NCBI GenBank assembly: GCA_024636585.1
Contig: JAGXGS010000085.1
Span: 1 to 32,260 of the forward strand
Source of the DNA: Thiogranum sp.
GTDB lineage: Bacteria; Pseudomonadota; Gammaproteobacteria; DSM-19610
Length of the DNA stretch: 32,260 nucleotides
Direction: 5' to 3'
The position numbers and the translations under genes were made by a program. The stretch's first letter is position 1; every line of letters begins with the position of its first letter. Below the pieces are notes generated by a model that was given only the letters and a program-made list of their open reading frames with translations, did not search any database and was not told the origin of the DNA. Shown in pieces: positions 8,581 to 17,519 of the stretch.

Positions 8581-11121
8581 CTATACCTTCGCGACTTTCA
8601 CAGCGCACTTTTTGTAATCCGTCTCCTTGGACAGGGGATCGGTTGCATCCAGTGTCACCTTGTTGATGAGCCGGCTGGCGTCGAACCAGGGCACAAAAAT
8701 CAGCCCCCTCGGCGGACGGTTGCGACCGCGGGTTTCGACACGCGCGATCATCTCACCACGGCGGCTGACGATCCTGGCCGGCACGCCACGCCGTAAGCCG
8801 CGCTCTTTGGCATCATCGGGATGCATGAAAATCACTGCATCAGGAAATGCGCGGTACAACTCCGGCACCCGCCGGGTCATGGATCCGGAGTGCCAGTGTT
8901 CAAGCACCCGCCCGGTCGACAGCCAGAGGTCAAATTCCTCATCCGGGCTTTCGGCGGCCGGCTCGTAGGGCGCGGTAATGACGTTGGCCCGGCCATCCTC
9001 ATTACCGTAGAATGCGACTTCCTGACCTTTTTTCACATACGGGTCGTAGCCTTCACGGTAGCGCCACAGGGTTTCCTTGCCGTCGATAACCGGCCAACGC
9101 AGCCCGCGCACCTTGTGATAGGTATCGAAAGTTGCCAGCTCATGGCCTACCTTCGGACCTTCCAGCTGGAAGCGGCGGTATTCCTCGAACAGCCCTTTCT
9201 GCACATAAAAGCCGAAGTCATCCATTTCCTGATTGCCATAGATATTGCCTTCATCATCGGTGACCAGCTGCATCTTGAATTTGTCGACCTGTCCATTGGC
9301 AAACAGCACGTCATACAGGGTCTTGCCCCGGGACTCCGGCTGTTTCGCCAACAGATCTTCCGGCCAGACTTCTTCCACCTTGAAGCGTTTGGAGAATTCA
9401 ACCAGCTGCCATAAATCCGAACGGGATTCACCTGGCGCCTTCACTTGCTGCCGCCAGAACTGGGTGCGGCGTTCAGCGTTACCGTAAGCGCCTTCCTTTT
9501 CCGTCCACATGGCAGTAGGCAGAATCAGGTCAGCGGCCATGGCAGTCACTGTCGGGTACGGGTCAGACACAACGATGAAGTTCGCCGGATTACGATAACC
9601 CGGGTAGGTTTCCTCGTTCATGTTCGCCGCGGCCTGCATGTTGTTGTTGCACATGACCCAGTAGGCGTTGAGCTTGCCGTCCTTCAGCATGCGGTTCTGC
9701 AACACGGCGTGATAACCCACCTTGCCGGGCACCGTACCCTCCGGCAGCTTCCAGATTTTCTCGGCCAGATCGCGGTGCGGTTTTTTGTTCACGACATAAT
9801 CGGCAGGCAGACGATGCGAGAAGGTTCCGACCTCGCGCGCGGTACCACAGGCTGATGGCTGACCGGTCAGCGAGAACGGGCTGTTGCCCGGTTCCGATAT
9901 CTTGCCCATCAACAGGTGAATGTTGTACACCAGCCCATTGGCCCAGACGCCGCGAGTGTGCTGATTGAAACCCATGGTCCAGAACGAGGTGACCTTCCTG
10001 GCCGGATCGGCATAGAGTTTCGCCAGCCGCTCCAGGTTGGCTTCCGGCACGCCGGACAGTTTCGATGTGTATTCCAGCGTGTAGGGTTCCACCGATTTGG
10101 CGTATTCCTCGAAGCTGATCGCCGACAGCTTGCCGCCGCCCGCATTTGCAGCCTTCTGCTCCAGCGGATGTTCGGGACGCAGGCCGTAGCCGATGTCGGT
10201 CGGCGTGGCAGTGAAATTGACATGCTTGTCGATGAACGCCTGGTTGTAGGCCTTCTTCTGGATGATGTAATTGGCGATGTAGTTGAGAATCGCCAGATCG
10301 GTCTGTGGCACGAACACCATATTGTTGTCGCCGAGATCGAAGCACCGGTGCTCGAATGTGGACAGCACGTGCACTTCACAGCCGGGTTTGGTCAGACGCG
10401 TGTCGGTCAGGCGCGACCACAGGATCGGGTGCATCTCTGACATGTTGGAACCCCAGAGCACGAAGGCATCCGCGTGTTCCAGATCATCGTAGCACCCCAT
10501 CGGCTCGTCGGCGCCAAAGGCACGCATGAAACCACCGACCGCCGAAGCCATGCAGTGACGCGCATTGGGATCGATGTGATTGGAACGGAAGCCGGCCTTG
10601 TACAACTTCAATGCGGCGTAACCTTCGAACACGGTCCACTGGCCGGAACCGAACATGCCCACCGTGGACACGACTTCATCGGCTGGTTTGCCGCGGTTCG
10701 CCTCCATGTCATTTTTCAACGCGGCCTTGAACTTCTCTGCCATGACGTCGAATGCTTCATCCCAGCTTACCGGAGTGAACTCGCCGTTCTTGTCATACTT
10801 GCCGTTGGTCTTGCGCAGCAGTGGCTGGGTAAGCCGGTCCTTACCATACATGATCTTGGACAGGAAATAGCCCTTGATGCAATTAAGACCACGGTTCACC
10901 GGTGCGTCCGGATCGCCCTGGGTGGCGACTACCCGGCCCTCTTTGGTGCCGACCAGCACGCTGCACCCGGTACCGCAGAAGCGGCAGGGCGCCTTGTCCC
11001 AGCGAATCACGTCTTTGGATGCGGCCAGTGCGCCCCCGACTCCGGGAATAGTGATACCGGCAGCTGTAGCGGTGGCGGCAATTGCGTTGGATTTAATGAA
11101 ATCCCGTCTGGTGAGTTTCAT
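8581..11121 (-). CDS. napA: Periplasmic nitrate reductase catalytic subunit NapA
   Basis: This is an 846-residue molybdoprotein that reduces nitrate to nitrite in the periplasm. A Tat leader with RRDFIKS lies at residues 5-11. The N-terminal [4Fe-4S] ligands are C46, C49, C53 and C81. C190, in [11 protein letters not shown], is the expected Mo ligand. The rest is the bis-molybdopterin fold at full family length. AGGAGG lies 7 nt before the ATG, and the ATG overlaps the napD stop by 4 bp. NapD binds the Tat leader and NapB/NapC or NapGH supply electrons. Its cofactor synthesis depends on MoaA, encoded nearby. Confidence 0.97.
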   Translation of the reverse strand: MKLTRRDFIKSNAIAATATAAGITIPGVGGALAASKDVIRWDKAPCRFCGTGCSVLVGTKEGRVVATQGDPDAPVNRGLNCIKGYFLSKIMYGKDRLTQPLLRKTNGKYDKNGEFTPVSWDEAFDVMAEKFKAALKNDMEANRGKPADEVVSTVGMFGSGQWTVFEGYAALKLYKAGFRSNHIDPNARHCMASAVGGFMRAFGADEPMGCYDDLEHADAFVLWGSNMSEMHPILWSRLTDTRLTKPGCEVHVLSTFEHRCFDLGDNNMVFVPQTDLAILNYIANYIIQKKAYNQAFIDKHVNFTATPTDIGYGLRPEHPLEQKAANAGGGKLSAISFEEYAKSVEPYTLEYTSKLSGVPEANLERLAKLYADPARKVTSFWTMGFNQHTRGVWANGLVYNIHLLMGKISEPGNSPFSLTGQPSACGTAREVGTFSHRLPADYVVNKKPHRDLAEKIWKLPEGTVPGKVGYHAVLQNRMLKDGKLNAYWVMCNNNMQAAANMNEETYPGYRNPANFIVVSDPYPTVTAMAADLILPTAMWTEKEGAYGNAERRTQFWRQQVKAPGESRSDLWQLVEFSKRFKVEEVWPEDLLAKQPESRGKTLYDVLFANGQVDKFKMQLVTDDEGNIYGNQEMDDFGFYVQKGLFEEYRRFQLEGPKVGHELATFDTYHKVRGLRWPVIDGKETLWRYREGYDPYVKKGQEVAFYGNEDGRANVITAPYEPAAESPDEEFDLWLSTGRVLEHWHSGSMTRRVPELYRAFPDAVIFMHPDDAKERGLRRGVPARIVSRRGEMIARVETRGRNRPPRGLIFVPWFDASRLINKVTLDATDPLSKETDYKKCAVKVAKV

Positions 11122-11378
11122 TGTTCGGCCTCCTGTTGACCTGATTCTTCAAACTGGTGGTAAATCATCGAGGCGGACAGCACGCCCGGCACGTCCTGCA
11201 TCTGCACCAGCAGATCCGACATACTGCCCTCGTTTTCCTGCTCGACCGTCACCACGATACGTCCATCCGGATTCGCGCCATGCACTTCAACGCCCTGCAG
11301 TCCGGACAGCGCCTGCGAGACGGTTTCGAGGTGCTGCGGATAAGCGCGCACCAATACACCACTGATATGCATGTTCAT
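11118..11378 (-). CDS. napD: NapD, Tat-leader chaperone for NapA
   Basis: This is an 86-residue NapD-family protein that binds the NapA twin-arginine signal and holds back export until the cofactor is inserted. The start [14 protein letters not shown] is typical of the family. Two in-frame ATGs are possible, 11378 (AGGAGG only 4 nt before) and 11372 (10 nt). The first gives the ATGA overlap with napF that the rest of the operon shows. Immediate coupling to napA fits its chaperone role. Confidence 0.9.
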   Translation of the reverse strand: MNMHISGVLVRAYPQHLETVSQALSGLQGVEVHGANPDGRIVVTVEQENEGSMSDLLVQMQDVPGVLSASMIYHQFEESGQQEAEQ

Positions 11379-11902
11379 GTTGCCTCCTGTAACTCAACCG
11401 GCTGAACCCGGATCGCCTGCACCGGACACACCGGGTAACAGGCTCCGCAGCCATTGCAATTTGTGAGATTCACTTCCGGAATCGCCGCGCCACCGATCTG
11501 CAGACGCATGCTGATAGCACGCGGCTCACAGGGGTCAGTGCAACTGCGGCACTCCACGCCCCGCTGCGCGATACAGACATCCGCATCGATCACCGCGCGC
11601 AACGACCACGGCGCTCGATCGACAGTCTGCAACAGCGCGCCCGGTTGGCAGGCGTTCACGCAGTCACCGCAGAACAGGCATTCACCGGCGCTGAAATCGA
11701 CCTCGGGAAAACCTCCGCGGCCCTTTATCAGAATCGTGGTGGGACAGCGCGACACGCAGTCACCGCAGCGGTCACAGCGGGCAAGAAACTCGCTTTCCGG
11801 AAGCGCCCAGGGTGGGCGCTGGGGTGCAGCGCGCCCGGCGAAGTCGCCGCGTAAAAACTGCATTCTGGTAATTGCTGTGGCCACGTTTCGGAACTCGGAC
11901 AC
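11375..11902 (-). CDS. napF: NapF, cytoplasmic ferredoxin-type maturation protein
   Basis: This is a 175-residue protein with sets of [4Fe-4S] cysteines (CDRCGDCVSRC, CLFCGDCVNAC, a degenerate CRSCTDPC stretch, and CNGCGACYPVC), typical of NapF. NapF interacts with NapA in the cytoplasm during FeS or cofactor assembly. It is the first gene of the operon and there is no napE. The start is uncertain. GTG 11902 is the longest option but has no good ribosome binding site. ATG 11863 (MQFLRGDF) would remove 13 residues, and also lacks one. Family sequences begin a few residues before the RRxxLRG-like segment, which favours the longer form. Confidence 0.9.
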   Translation of the reverse strand: MSEFRNVATAITRMQFLRGDFAGRAAPQRPPWALPESEFLARCDRCGDCVSRCPTTILIKGRGGFPEVDFSAGECLFCGDCVNACQPGALLQTVDRAPWSLRAVIDADVCIAQRGVECRSCTDPCEPRAISMRLQIGGAAIPEVNLTNCNGCGACYPVCPVQAIRVQPVELQEAT

Positions 11903-11915
11903 TCAGATCAGAAGG

Positions 11916-11964
11916 TGAATCATGATGGACGTTTTTGACGAGTAAAATCCTTGACGCACATCAA
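11916..11964 (-). promoter_or_regulatory. Predicted FNR-type promoter of napFDAGHBC
   Basis: TTGATGTGCGTCAA on the minus strand (11964 to 11951) matches the FNR/ANR consensus with one change. Placing it at -41.5 puts the start site near 11916. A weak -10 (CATCAT) lies at the expected distance. The resulting leader to GTG 11902 would be very short. The half-site variant (TTGAC, read on the plus strand) is the same as in the moaA box. Confidence 0.6.
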
Positions 11965-12008
11965 GCATGGTGGGTATCTGGCAATCTGTCATGGTGAGGC
12001 ATGCATCG

Positions 12009-12830
12009 CTATGAATCAACCAGTTGCGTGAAGATCATACCGATGCCGAGCAGCGCAATAAAAACTGCGAACGTTTTCTTCAGTCGCCGTGGATCGATCC
12101 GGTGCGCAAGCGCTGCACCGAGTGGTGCAGCCAGCACACTGGCTAGGCTGACAGCGCCGGCTGCCGGCCAGTACACATAGCCGCTGCTGCCGGCGGGAAG
12201 CGCCGCCTCGTTCCAGCCTGCCAGCACGAAACCGAGCGCGCCGATTACCGCAATCGGCAGCCCACAGGCTGCCGAGGTACCCACTGCGCGACGCATGTCG
12301 ATGTTGTGCCAGACCAGGTAAGGCACAGTCAGAGTGCCCCCGCCGATGCCCAGCAGCGCCGACACTGCACCGATGATCAGACCCGCCAACGCGTTCAGCA
12401 ATCGAGCCGGCCTCTCCCGATGCGGCGCCGGCGCCCTACCGAAACCCATTTGCGCTGCCACCGCCAGCTCGAACATCCCGAATAACAGAGCCAGCCACAC
12501 ACCACCGATCCACACCGCAAGCACACCACCCAGCCAGGCGCCTGCAAGAATGCCGGCCGACAACTGCAGCATCAGCGGCCAGTCCACCGCGCCGCGCCGG
12601 TGATGCGCGCGCATCGACGACAGGGAAGTGAATGCGATAGTAGCCAGCGAGGTGCCGATGGCGAGCGGCATGACAAGCTCCGCTGAAAAACCCTGGGCGA
12701 CAAAGCTGCCAGCCAGAATTGGCACGATAATCAGGCCGCCACCGACTCCAAGCAATCCGGCTATCACGCCGGCAAACACACCCAGCAGCGCATAGACCAG
12801 CAGCAGTGAAAATATTTCCATGGGCGGCAT
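12009..12830 (-). CDS. TauE/SafE (TSUP) family membrane transporter
   Basis: This is a 273-residue membrane protein with about eight hydrophobic segments in two repeats. Each repeat carries the glycine-rich TSUP signature (LLGVGGGLIIVPIL near residue 25, LLGIGGGTLTVPYL near 160). The family exports or takes up sulfite, sulfoacetate and other sulfur anions. With a sulfite-oxidising enzyme encoded 8 kb away, sulfite export is a reasonable guess, but nothing in the sequence fixes the substrate. ATG 12830 (AAAGG before it) or ATG 12821 could be the start. It lies upstream of nap on the same strand, and the FNR-type box between them suggests a separate promoter for nap. Confidence 0.88.
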   Translation of the reverse strand: MPPMEIFSLLLVYALLGVFAGVIAGLLGVGGGLIIVPILAGSFVAQGFSAELVMPLAIGTSLATIAFTSLSSMRAHHRRGAVDWPLMLQLSAGILAGAWLGGVLAVWIGGVWLALLFGMFELAVAAQMGFGRAPAPHRERPARLLNALAGLIIGAVSALLGIGGGTLTVPYLVWHNIDMRRAVGTSAACGLPIAVIGALGFVLAGWNEAALPAGSSGYVYWPAAGAVSLASVLAAPLGAALAHRIDPRRLKKTFAVFIALLGIGMIFTQLVDS

Positions 12831-12896
12831 TGTACCTTTGGCGGGACTCTTTTATGGTTAGCCGCGTCTCATGGATATGGCGGTAGTGTGCAGTTA

Positions 12897-14825
12897 ATGG
12901 AATTGTGGAATCTGTGTCGGCGACTTGCAGTGATTTGCATCGTGTTTTTACCGCCGGCCGCCTCGGCAAGCACTGCGACAGAGCAGCAGGAGATGTTCCT
13001 AGACGCCGAAAAAGCACTGAACAGCGGGCAAACCGAAGCCTTCGAAGACCTCAAACGTCAGCTCCACGACTATCCCCTCTACGGTTACCTCGATTACTGG
13101 GCCCTGGAACGCCGGATCAAGACGGCCTCACCCGATGAAGTGCAGGCCTTTCTGGAACGCTATCAGGATCAACCGATCGCGGATCGCCTGCGCTCCAGCT
13201 GGCTGCACGTGCTGGGCAAGCGCAAGGACTGGGTCAATACACTGCGCTTCTATCAGCCCCAGTCCTCGGTCACGCTGCAGTGCTACGAGGTGCGCGCTCG
13301 CCTGACCCGGGGCGATCGCAAAGCGGCGCTGCAGGACACGCTGGCACTGTGGCTGGTTGGCCACTCGCAGCCGGATGCCTGCGATCCGGCGTTCGATCAG
13401 ATGTACGCCGCATCGATTCTCGACAGCCAGCATATCTGGCAACGCATTCGCCTGGCCTTCGCTAACCAGAAAACCAGTCTCGCAGGTTTCCTTGCCAGGC
13501 GCCTGTCGGAAAGCGACCGTGAATGGGTGAAGCGCTGGCAACATGCACACCAGCGTCCAACCGCAGCACTCAAGGCCGACTGGGCACGCCAGGACACGCC
13601 TCTGACACGCGAGATTCTGATGCACGCGTTGCACCGCCTCGCGAGTCACAAGCCGGAGCAGGCTTTTGAACACTGGCAACAGCTCGCCGCCAGTCATCCG
13701 TTCAGTGATGACCAGAATGGCTCGTTGATCCAGACTATCGCCCTGCAGGCTGCGCTCGCCAATCATCCGCTGGCGGCGCAATGGATGGCCGCGGTGCCGG
13801 ACAGCCACGCCAGCACCAGCACCCGTGAATGGCGCATTCGCGTGGCCCTCTTCAACAACGACTGGCCCGCGGCACTGCGCTGGATGGATAAACTGGAGCC
13901 GCAGGAACGGGATTCGGAACTCTGGACTTACTGGCGCGGACGTGCCCTCGAAAACAGCGGTGCCGCCGGCGATGCGCTTACCGTTTTTACCCGGCTCAGC
14001 GGCGAACGCAGTTACCACGGCTTCCTGGCCGCCGATCGCCTGCACCGGCCTTACCAGATGGATGAAGCACGCATCGACCTGGACGGGCAACAGGTGCAGC
14101 AGATCGAAAAGCTGCCAGGTATCCGCCGCGCACACGAGCTGTACCTGGTCGGCAAGCGCCTGGATGCCCGGCGCGAATGGTTTCGCGCCACCCGCAACCT
14201 GTCCGAAACGGAGCTGAAGTCTGCCGCACTGCTGGCGCACAGCTGGGGCTGGCACGATCGCGCCATTATCACTGCCACCGAGGCGCGCTACTGGTCCGAC
14301 CTGACGCTACGCTTTCCGCTGCCGCACCGTGAAACGGTTCTCGCCAATGCCCGGCAGTACAACCTGGACCCCGCGCTGATTTATGGTGTGATTCGTCAGG
14401 AAAGCGGCTTCATGGAAGATGCCCATTCGCCGGTCGGCGCCCTGGGCCTGATGCAATTGATGCCGGCGACCGGCCGGCAAACGGCGCGGGCGCTGAATAT
14501 CCGTTACCACGGCAATCGTTCCATGTTGCAGTCAGATTCTAATATACGCCTCGGCAGCGCCTACCTGAGCAAACTGCTGGAGCGCTACAATGGCTCGCCA
14601 GTACTCGCCGCGGCGGCCTATAATGCCGGGCCACATCGGGTGAGCCGCTGGTTGCCGGGCGACAGCAACATGGCGGCCGACCTGTGGATGGAGCAGATTC
14701 CCTATCACGAGACTCGTGACTACGTGCGCCGGGTGTTATTCAACGCCACCGTCTTCGAGTGGCGTCTGCAGCGGCCGGTAACCCGCATCAGCGAGCGCAT
14801 GCCGGCCATCCAGCAGCGCTACTAG
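12897..14825 (+). CDS. slt: Soluble lytic murein transglycosylase (Slt70 family)
   Basis: This is a periplasmic enzyme of about 642 residues that cleaves peptidoglycan to 1,6-anhydromuropeptides. It has a Sec signal peptide (hydrophobic VICIVFLPPAASAS), a long alpha-helical superhelical region (about residues 30-450) as in Slt70, and a C-terminal lysozyme-like SLT domain. The catalytic Glu is at about residue 502 in IRQESGF, followed by GALGLMQLMP and AAAYNAGPHRV. An in-frame GTG three codons upstream (12888) is an alternative start, and neither has a clear ribosome binding site. It is divergent from the TSUP gene with only about 60 bp between. Confidence 0.93.
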   Translation: MELWNLCRRLAVICIVFLPPAASASTATEQQEMFLDAEKALNSGQTEAFEDLKRQLHDYPLYGYLDYWALERRIKTASPDEVQAFLERYQDQPIADRLRSSWLHVLGKRKDWVNTLRFYQPQSSVTLQCYEVRARLTRGDRKAALQDTLALWLVGHSQPDACDPAFDQMYAASILDSQHIWQRIRLAFANQKTSLAGFLARRLSESDREWVKRWQHAHQRPTAALKADWARQDTPLTREILMHALHRLASHKPEQAFEHWQQLAASHPFSDDQNGSLIQTIALQAALANHPLAAQWMAAVPDSHASTSTREWRIRVALFNNDWPAALRWMDKLEPQERDSELWTYWRGRALENSGAAGDALTVFTRLSGERSYHGFLAADRLHRPYQMDEARIDLDGQQVQQIEKLPGIRRAHELYLVGKRLDARREWFRATRNLSETELKSAALLAHSWGWHDRAIITATEARYWSDLTLRFPLPHRETVLANARQYNLDPALIYGVIRQESGFMEDAHSPVGALGLMQLMPATGRQTARALNIRYHGNRSMLQSDSNIRLGSAYLSKLLERYNGSPVLAAAAYNAGPHRVSRWLPGDSNMAADLWMEQIPYHETRDYVRRVLFNATVFEWRLQRPVTRISERMPAIQQRY

Positions 14826-14831
14826 CACAGG

Positions 14832-14860
14832 CTGTCAGCCACCGCGCGTGGTTGTATACT
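14832..14860 (+). promoter_or_regulatory. Predicted sigma-70 promoter
   Basis: CTGTCA (14832-14837), a 17-nt spacer and TATACT (14855-14860) lie just ahead of the epimerase gene. The start site would be near 14867, giving a leader of about 19 nt. Confidence 0.5.
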
Positions 14861-14885
14861 GGACCAATAGAAAGCGGGAATAACT

Positions 14886-15842
14886 ATGAAAAAACAACGT
14901 ATCTGTGTGATCGGCGGAACCGGCTTTGTAGGAACGCACCTGGTGCACCGGCTCGCTGCGCTGGGACATTCGGTCACGCTGACCACGCGGCGCCCGGAGC
15001 GCCATCGCGAATTTCGACTGCATGACTCGGTGCGGGTGGTGAAAATCAACCCTTACGACAGCGTCGCACTGCAAACCTTGTTGACCGGTCATGATTGCGT
15101 GATCAACCTTGCCGGCATACTCAACGAAACCGGCAACAGCAGCTTTCAGACAGTGCATGCGGAACTGCCGCGCATCATCGTCAAGGCGATGCGGGAAAGC
15201 GGTGTATCACGACTGCTGCACATGAGCGCGCTGAACGCCAACGTCAACGAATCGCACAGCCGCTATCTCAAGTCCAAGGGCCAGGGCGAAGACCTCGTGC
15301 AGCAACAGGCTGGGCTGCGGGTTACCAGTTTTCGTCCATCGGTGATATTCGGTCCCGGCGACAGCTTCTTCAATCGCTTTGCCACGCTGCTACGGCTGGC
15401 GCCACCGGTGTTCCCGCTGGCCTGCGCCGGTAGCCGCTTTGCACCCGTATTCGTAGGTGATGTCGTCGAGGCTTTTGTAGTGGCAATCGATGACGAACGC
15501 ACGGTCGGCCAGCGCCTGGAGCTGTGCGGACCGAAAATCTACACCCTGCAACAGCTGGTGCAATATACGGCGCAGCAGATCGGCAAGCGCACGCGGGTCG
15601 TCGGGATACCGGATTTCATGGCCCGCCTGCAGGGGCATGCGCTGGGTCTGGTGCCCGGCAAACCCTTCTCCATCGACAACTACTATTCATTGCAGAAAGA
15701 CAGCGTCTGCTCTGTTTCGGCGCTGTCGTCACTCGGCATCGACGCCCATTCGGTGGAGTGCATGGTGCCCGCCTACCTCGCTGACCGGCACACCCGCGCA
15801 CAGTATGATCGCTACCGCGCCAGCGCCCGCCGCGAGGTCTGA
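14886..15842 (+). CDS. NAD(P)-binding epimerase-type protein, NDUFA9-like (complex I accessory family)
   Basis: This is a 318-residue extended short-chain dehydrogenase-like protein. The Rossmann motif GGTGFVG is at residues 10-16, followed by NLAGIL and an atypical active-site region (MSALNAN ... YLKSKGQGE). It resembles the NDUFA9-like atypical SDR family found in many proteobacteria, whose bacterial function is not settled. It may bind NAD(P) in a structural or lipid/quinone-related role. Its stop overlaps the cca ATG (TGATG), so the two are probably co-translated. The link to complex I is by family name only; no nuo genes are in the window. Confidence 0.8.
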   Translation: MKKQRICVIGGTGFVGTHLVHRLAALGHSVTLTTRRPERHREFRLHDSVRVVKINPYDSVALQTLLTGHDCVINLAGILNETGNSSFQTVHAELPRIIVKAMRESGVSRLLHMSALNANVNESHSRYLKSKGQGEDLVQQQAGLRVTSFRPSVIFGPGDSFFNRFATLLRLAPPVFPLACAGSRFAPVFVGDVVEAFVVAIDDERTVGQRLELCGPKIYTLQQLVQYTAQQIGKRTRVVGIPDFMARLQGHALGLVPGKPFSIDNYYSLQKDSVCSVSALSSLGIDAHSVECMVPAYLADRHTRAQYDRYRASARREV

Positions 15843-16984
15843 TGCAGGTCTACCTGGTCGGTGGCGCAGTCCGTGACGAACTGCTGGGACTGCCGGTCAG
15901 GGAGCGCGACTGGGTAGTCATCGGGTCGACACCGGAGGAACTGCGCGCCCGGGGATACCGGCCGGTCGGCAAGGATTTCCCGGTATTCCTGCATCCCGAG
16001 ACAAAAGAAGAATATGCCCTGGCGCGGACTGAACGCAAAACCGCACCAGGCTACAAAGGCTTTGAATTCCACGCCAGTCCGGACGTTACGCTGGAAGAGG
16101 ATTTACGCCGCCGCGACCTGACCATCAACGCCATGGCAGAAGATGCTGATGGCAATCTGATCGATCCCTACCACGGCGAGGAAGATTTGTACGCCGGCCT
16201 GCTGCGCCACGTCAGCCCTGCGTTTGCCGAAGACCCGGTGCGGATTCTGCGGGTGGCGCGTTTTGCTGCGCAGTTCGGCAAGTGGGGCTTCAAGGTTGCG
16301 CATGCAACCAACGGCCTGATGCGCAGCATGGTCGCCAATGGCGAGGTCGATCACCTGGTGCCGGAACGGGTGTGGTCGGAATTCGCGCGCGCGCTGACCA
16401 CCGACACGCCGGAAAAGTTTTTCACCGTGCTGCGCGGCTGTGACGCACTGGGCGTGCTGTTCCCGGAAGTCGATCGCGAATTTGCGCAACCGCCAGGGGC
16501 GCATGGCGGCGGTGAATTACCCGGACCGTTGCTGGCGCTGCAAGAGTCGGTATCGGGCAGCAGCGATCCGCGCATACGCTTTGCCGTATTGATGCTGGCG
16601 CTCGGTCGGGATCTTTCGCAGCAGCAGCGTCTCGACCAGGTGCAGTCGCTATGCCAGCGCCTGCGCGCCCCGAATGAATACTCTGAACTTGCCGCCGACG
16701 CGGTGCGTCTGGAACAAAACGTCACCAGCGATGATCCGGAACAACTGCTGAACATGATGGAAACATCGGGTGCTTTCCGGCAGACCGGGCGCTGGCCGCT
16801 GCTACTCGAAGTCTATCGGGTCGCCGGTTTGATCGACGGGACACGCCAGCAGCAGCTCGGTGAACTCAGCAGATGCGCTGCCGCAGTCAATGCTGCACAG
16901 CTCGCGGAACAACAGTTGAGCGGGCCCGCGCTGGGAGCCGCCATTCGCGAGCGGCGCCTGGCAGTGTTACAGGATGCAGATTGA
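15842..16984 (+). CDS. cca: CCA tRNA nucleotidyltransferase with degenerate HD domain
   Basis: This is a 380-residue class II CCA-adding enzyme that builds or repairs the 3' CCA of tRNAs. The nucleotidyltransferase head has GGAVRD (7-12) and the metal site E21-R-D23, where E. coli has DxD. EEDLRRRDLTINAMA and RILRVARFAAQF follow. The C-terminal part still aligns in character with E. coli Cca (LCQRLRAPNE, IRERRLAVL). The HD phosphohydrolase residues are gone, however: the stretch equal to CHDLGKG reads MLALGRD, and the histidine-rich segments are absent. It should keep CCA addition but lack the 2',3'-cyclic phosphodiesterase and phosphatase activities of the long form. Confidence 0.93.
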   Translation: MQVYLVGGAVRDELLGLPVRERDWVVIGSTPEELRARGYRPVGKDFPVFLHPETKEEYALARTERKTAPGYKGFEFHASPDVTLEEDLRRRDLTINAMAEDADGNLIDPYHGEEDLYAGLLRHVSPAFAEDPVRILRVARFAAQFGKWGFKVAHATNGLMRSMVANGEVDHLVPERVWSEFARALTTDTPEKFFTVLRGCDALGVLFPEVDREFAQPPGAHGGGELPGPLLALQESVSGSSDPRIRFAVLMLALGRDLSQQQRLDQVQSLCQRLRAPNEYSELAADAVRLEQNVTSDDPEQLLNMMETSGAFRQTGRWPLLLEVYRVAGLIDGTRQQQLGELSRCAAAVNAAQLAEQQLSGPALGAAIRERRLAVLQDAD

Positions 16985-16986
16985 TC

Positions 16987-17343
16987 CTATTGTCCGTAAC
17001 CGGATCCTTCATGTTCACGGCGGCGTCCCACCATAACGAAACCGATCAGAGTAATTCCCACATAATACAGAAGCCCGGGAGTCGCTTCCTTACCGGCCAC
17101 CAGCGCAGCTCGCCCGGACACCAGCTGGTTCCAGCCCCAGACTGCCGACCCGGCATCCCCAAAAGAATGCTGTGCGATCACCCAGCCGACATTGCCTGCC
17201 TCAGCGGCGAATCCTTCAGCCAGACCGGAACCCGAAATCTGCGCCGCATCATGGGAAACGGTCGGTGCGCCTGCTGCGGCAGCAGTGGCGGTACCCGCCG
17301 TAGATAGACATATCATTCCAATCAACAAGTTGCGCAATAACAT
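16987..17343 (-). CDS. Small exported protein with C-terminal membrane segment (PEP-CTERM-like tail?)
   Basis: I do not recognise this 118-residue protein. It has a clear signal peptide (LLIGMICLSTAGTATAAAAG), a Gly/Ala-rich middle without cysteines, and a C-terminal pattern of Pro-Gly, a hydrophobic helix (LLYYVGITLIGFVMVG) and RRR, then a 9-residue hydrophilic tail. Proline, helix and arginine cluster in that order is the layout of PEP-CTERM-type sorting tags, although the PEP motif itself is missing and the tail is longer than usual. GAGG lies about 9 nt before ATG 17343. A sigma-54 type promoter precedes the gene, as reported for PEP-CTERM genes under PrsK/PrsR. It could also simply be a tail-anchored membrane protein. 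Confidence 0.65.
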   Translation of the reverse strand: MLLRNLLIGMICLSTAGTATAAAAGAPTVSHDAAQISGSGLAEGFAAEAGNVGWVIAQHSFGDAGSAVWGWNQLVSGRAALVAGKEATPGLLYYVGITLIGFVMVGRRREHEGSGYGQ

Positions 17344-17387
17344 GGCCCCGACCTCGAAAAAGTGAATTTATTGTTACCCGGCTTTTT

Positions 17388-17403
17388 TGCAACAAGGGTG
17401 CCA
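17388..17403 (-). promoter_or_regulatory. Sigma-54 (-24/-12) promoter
   Basis: Read on the minus strand, TGGCACCCTTGTTGCA matches the RpoN consensus TGGCACG-N4-TTGCW at every fixed base except the G after TGGCAC, and the GG and GC elements are the required distance apart. The start site would be near 17377, leaving a 34-nt leader that contains the GAGG ribosome binding site of the small exported protein. I did not identify an activator binding site upstream. Confidence 0.75.
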
Positions 17404-17468
17404 TAAATACAACTGGCATTAGATACAGTAAGTTACCGATACCCATTCAAAAAATGATAGAGGGATTT

Positions 17469-17483
17469 GCCCCAATCCGGGGC
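17469..17483 (-). terminator. Stem-loop downstream of uppP
   Basis: GCCCC, loop AATCC and GGGGC form a 5-bp GC-only hairpin about 35 bp after the uppP stop. On the minus strand it is followed by AAATCCC, with no T-run, so it is a weak terminator candidate. Confidence 0.4.
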
Positions 17484-17519
17484 ATTTGCGCCGACCCTTG
17501 CACCGTCAGATGACCCGGC

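Noticed and set aside
11903..11923. Six-codon leader peptide (MIHLLI) ending just before the napF GTG
   Set aside because: No ribosome binding site, and it would start upstream of the transcript start predicted from the FNR-type box. Probably chance.
13128..14255. Minus-strand open frame of 375 codons opposite slt
   Set aside because: Shadow of slt, whose signal peptide and SLT catalytic domain are on the plus strand. No motif is seen in the antisense product.
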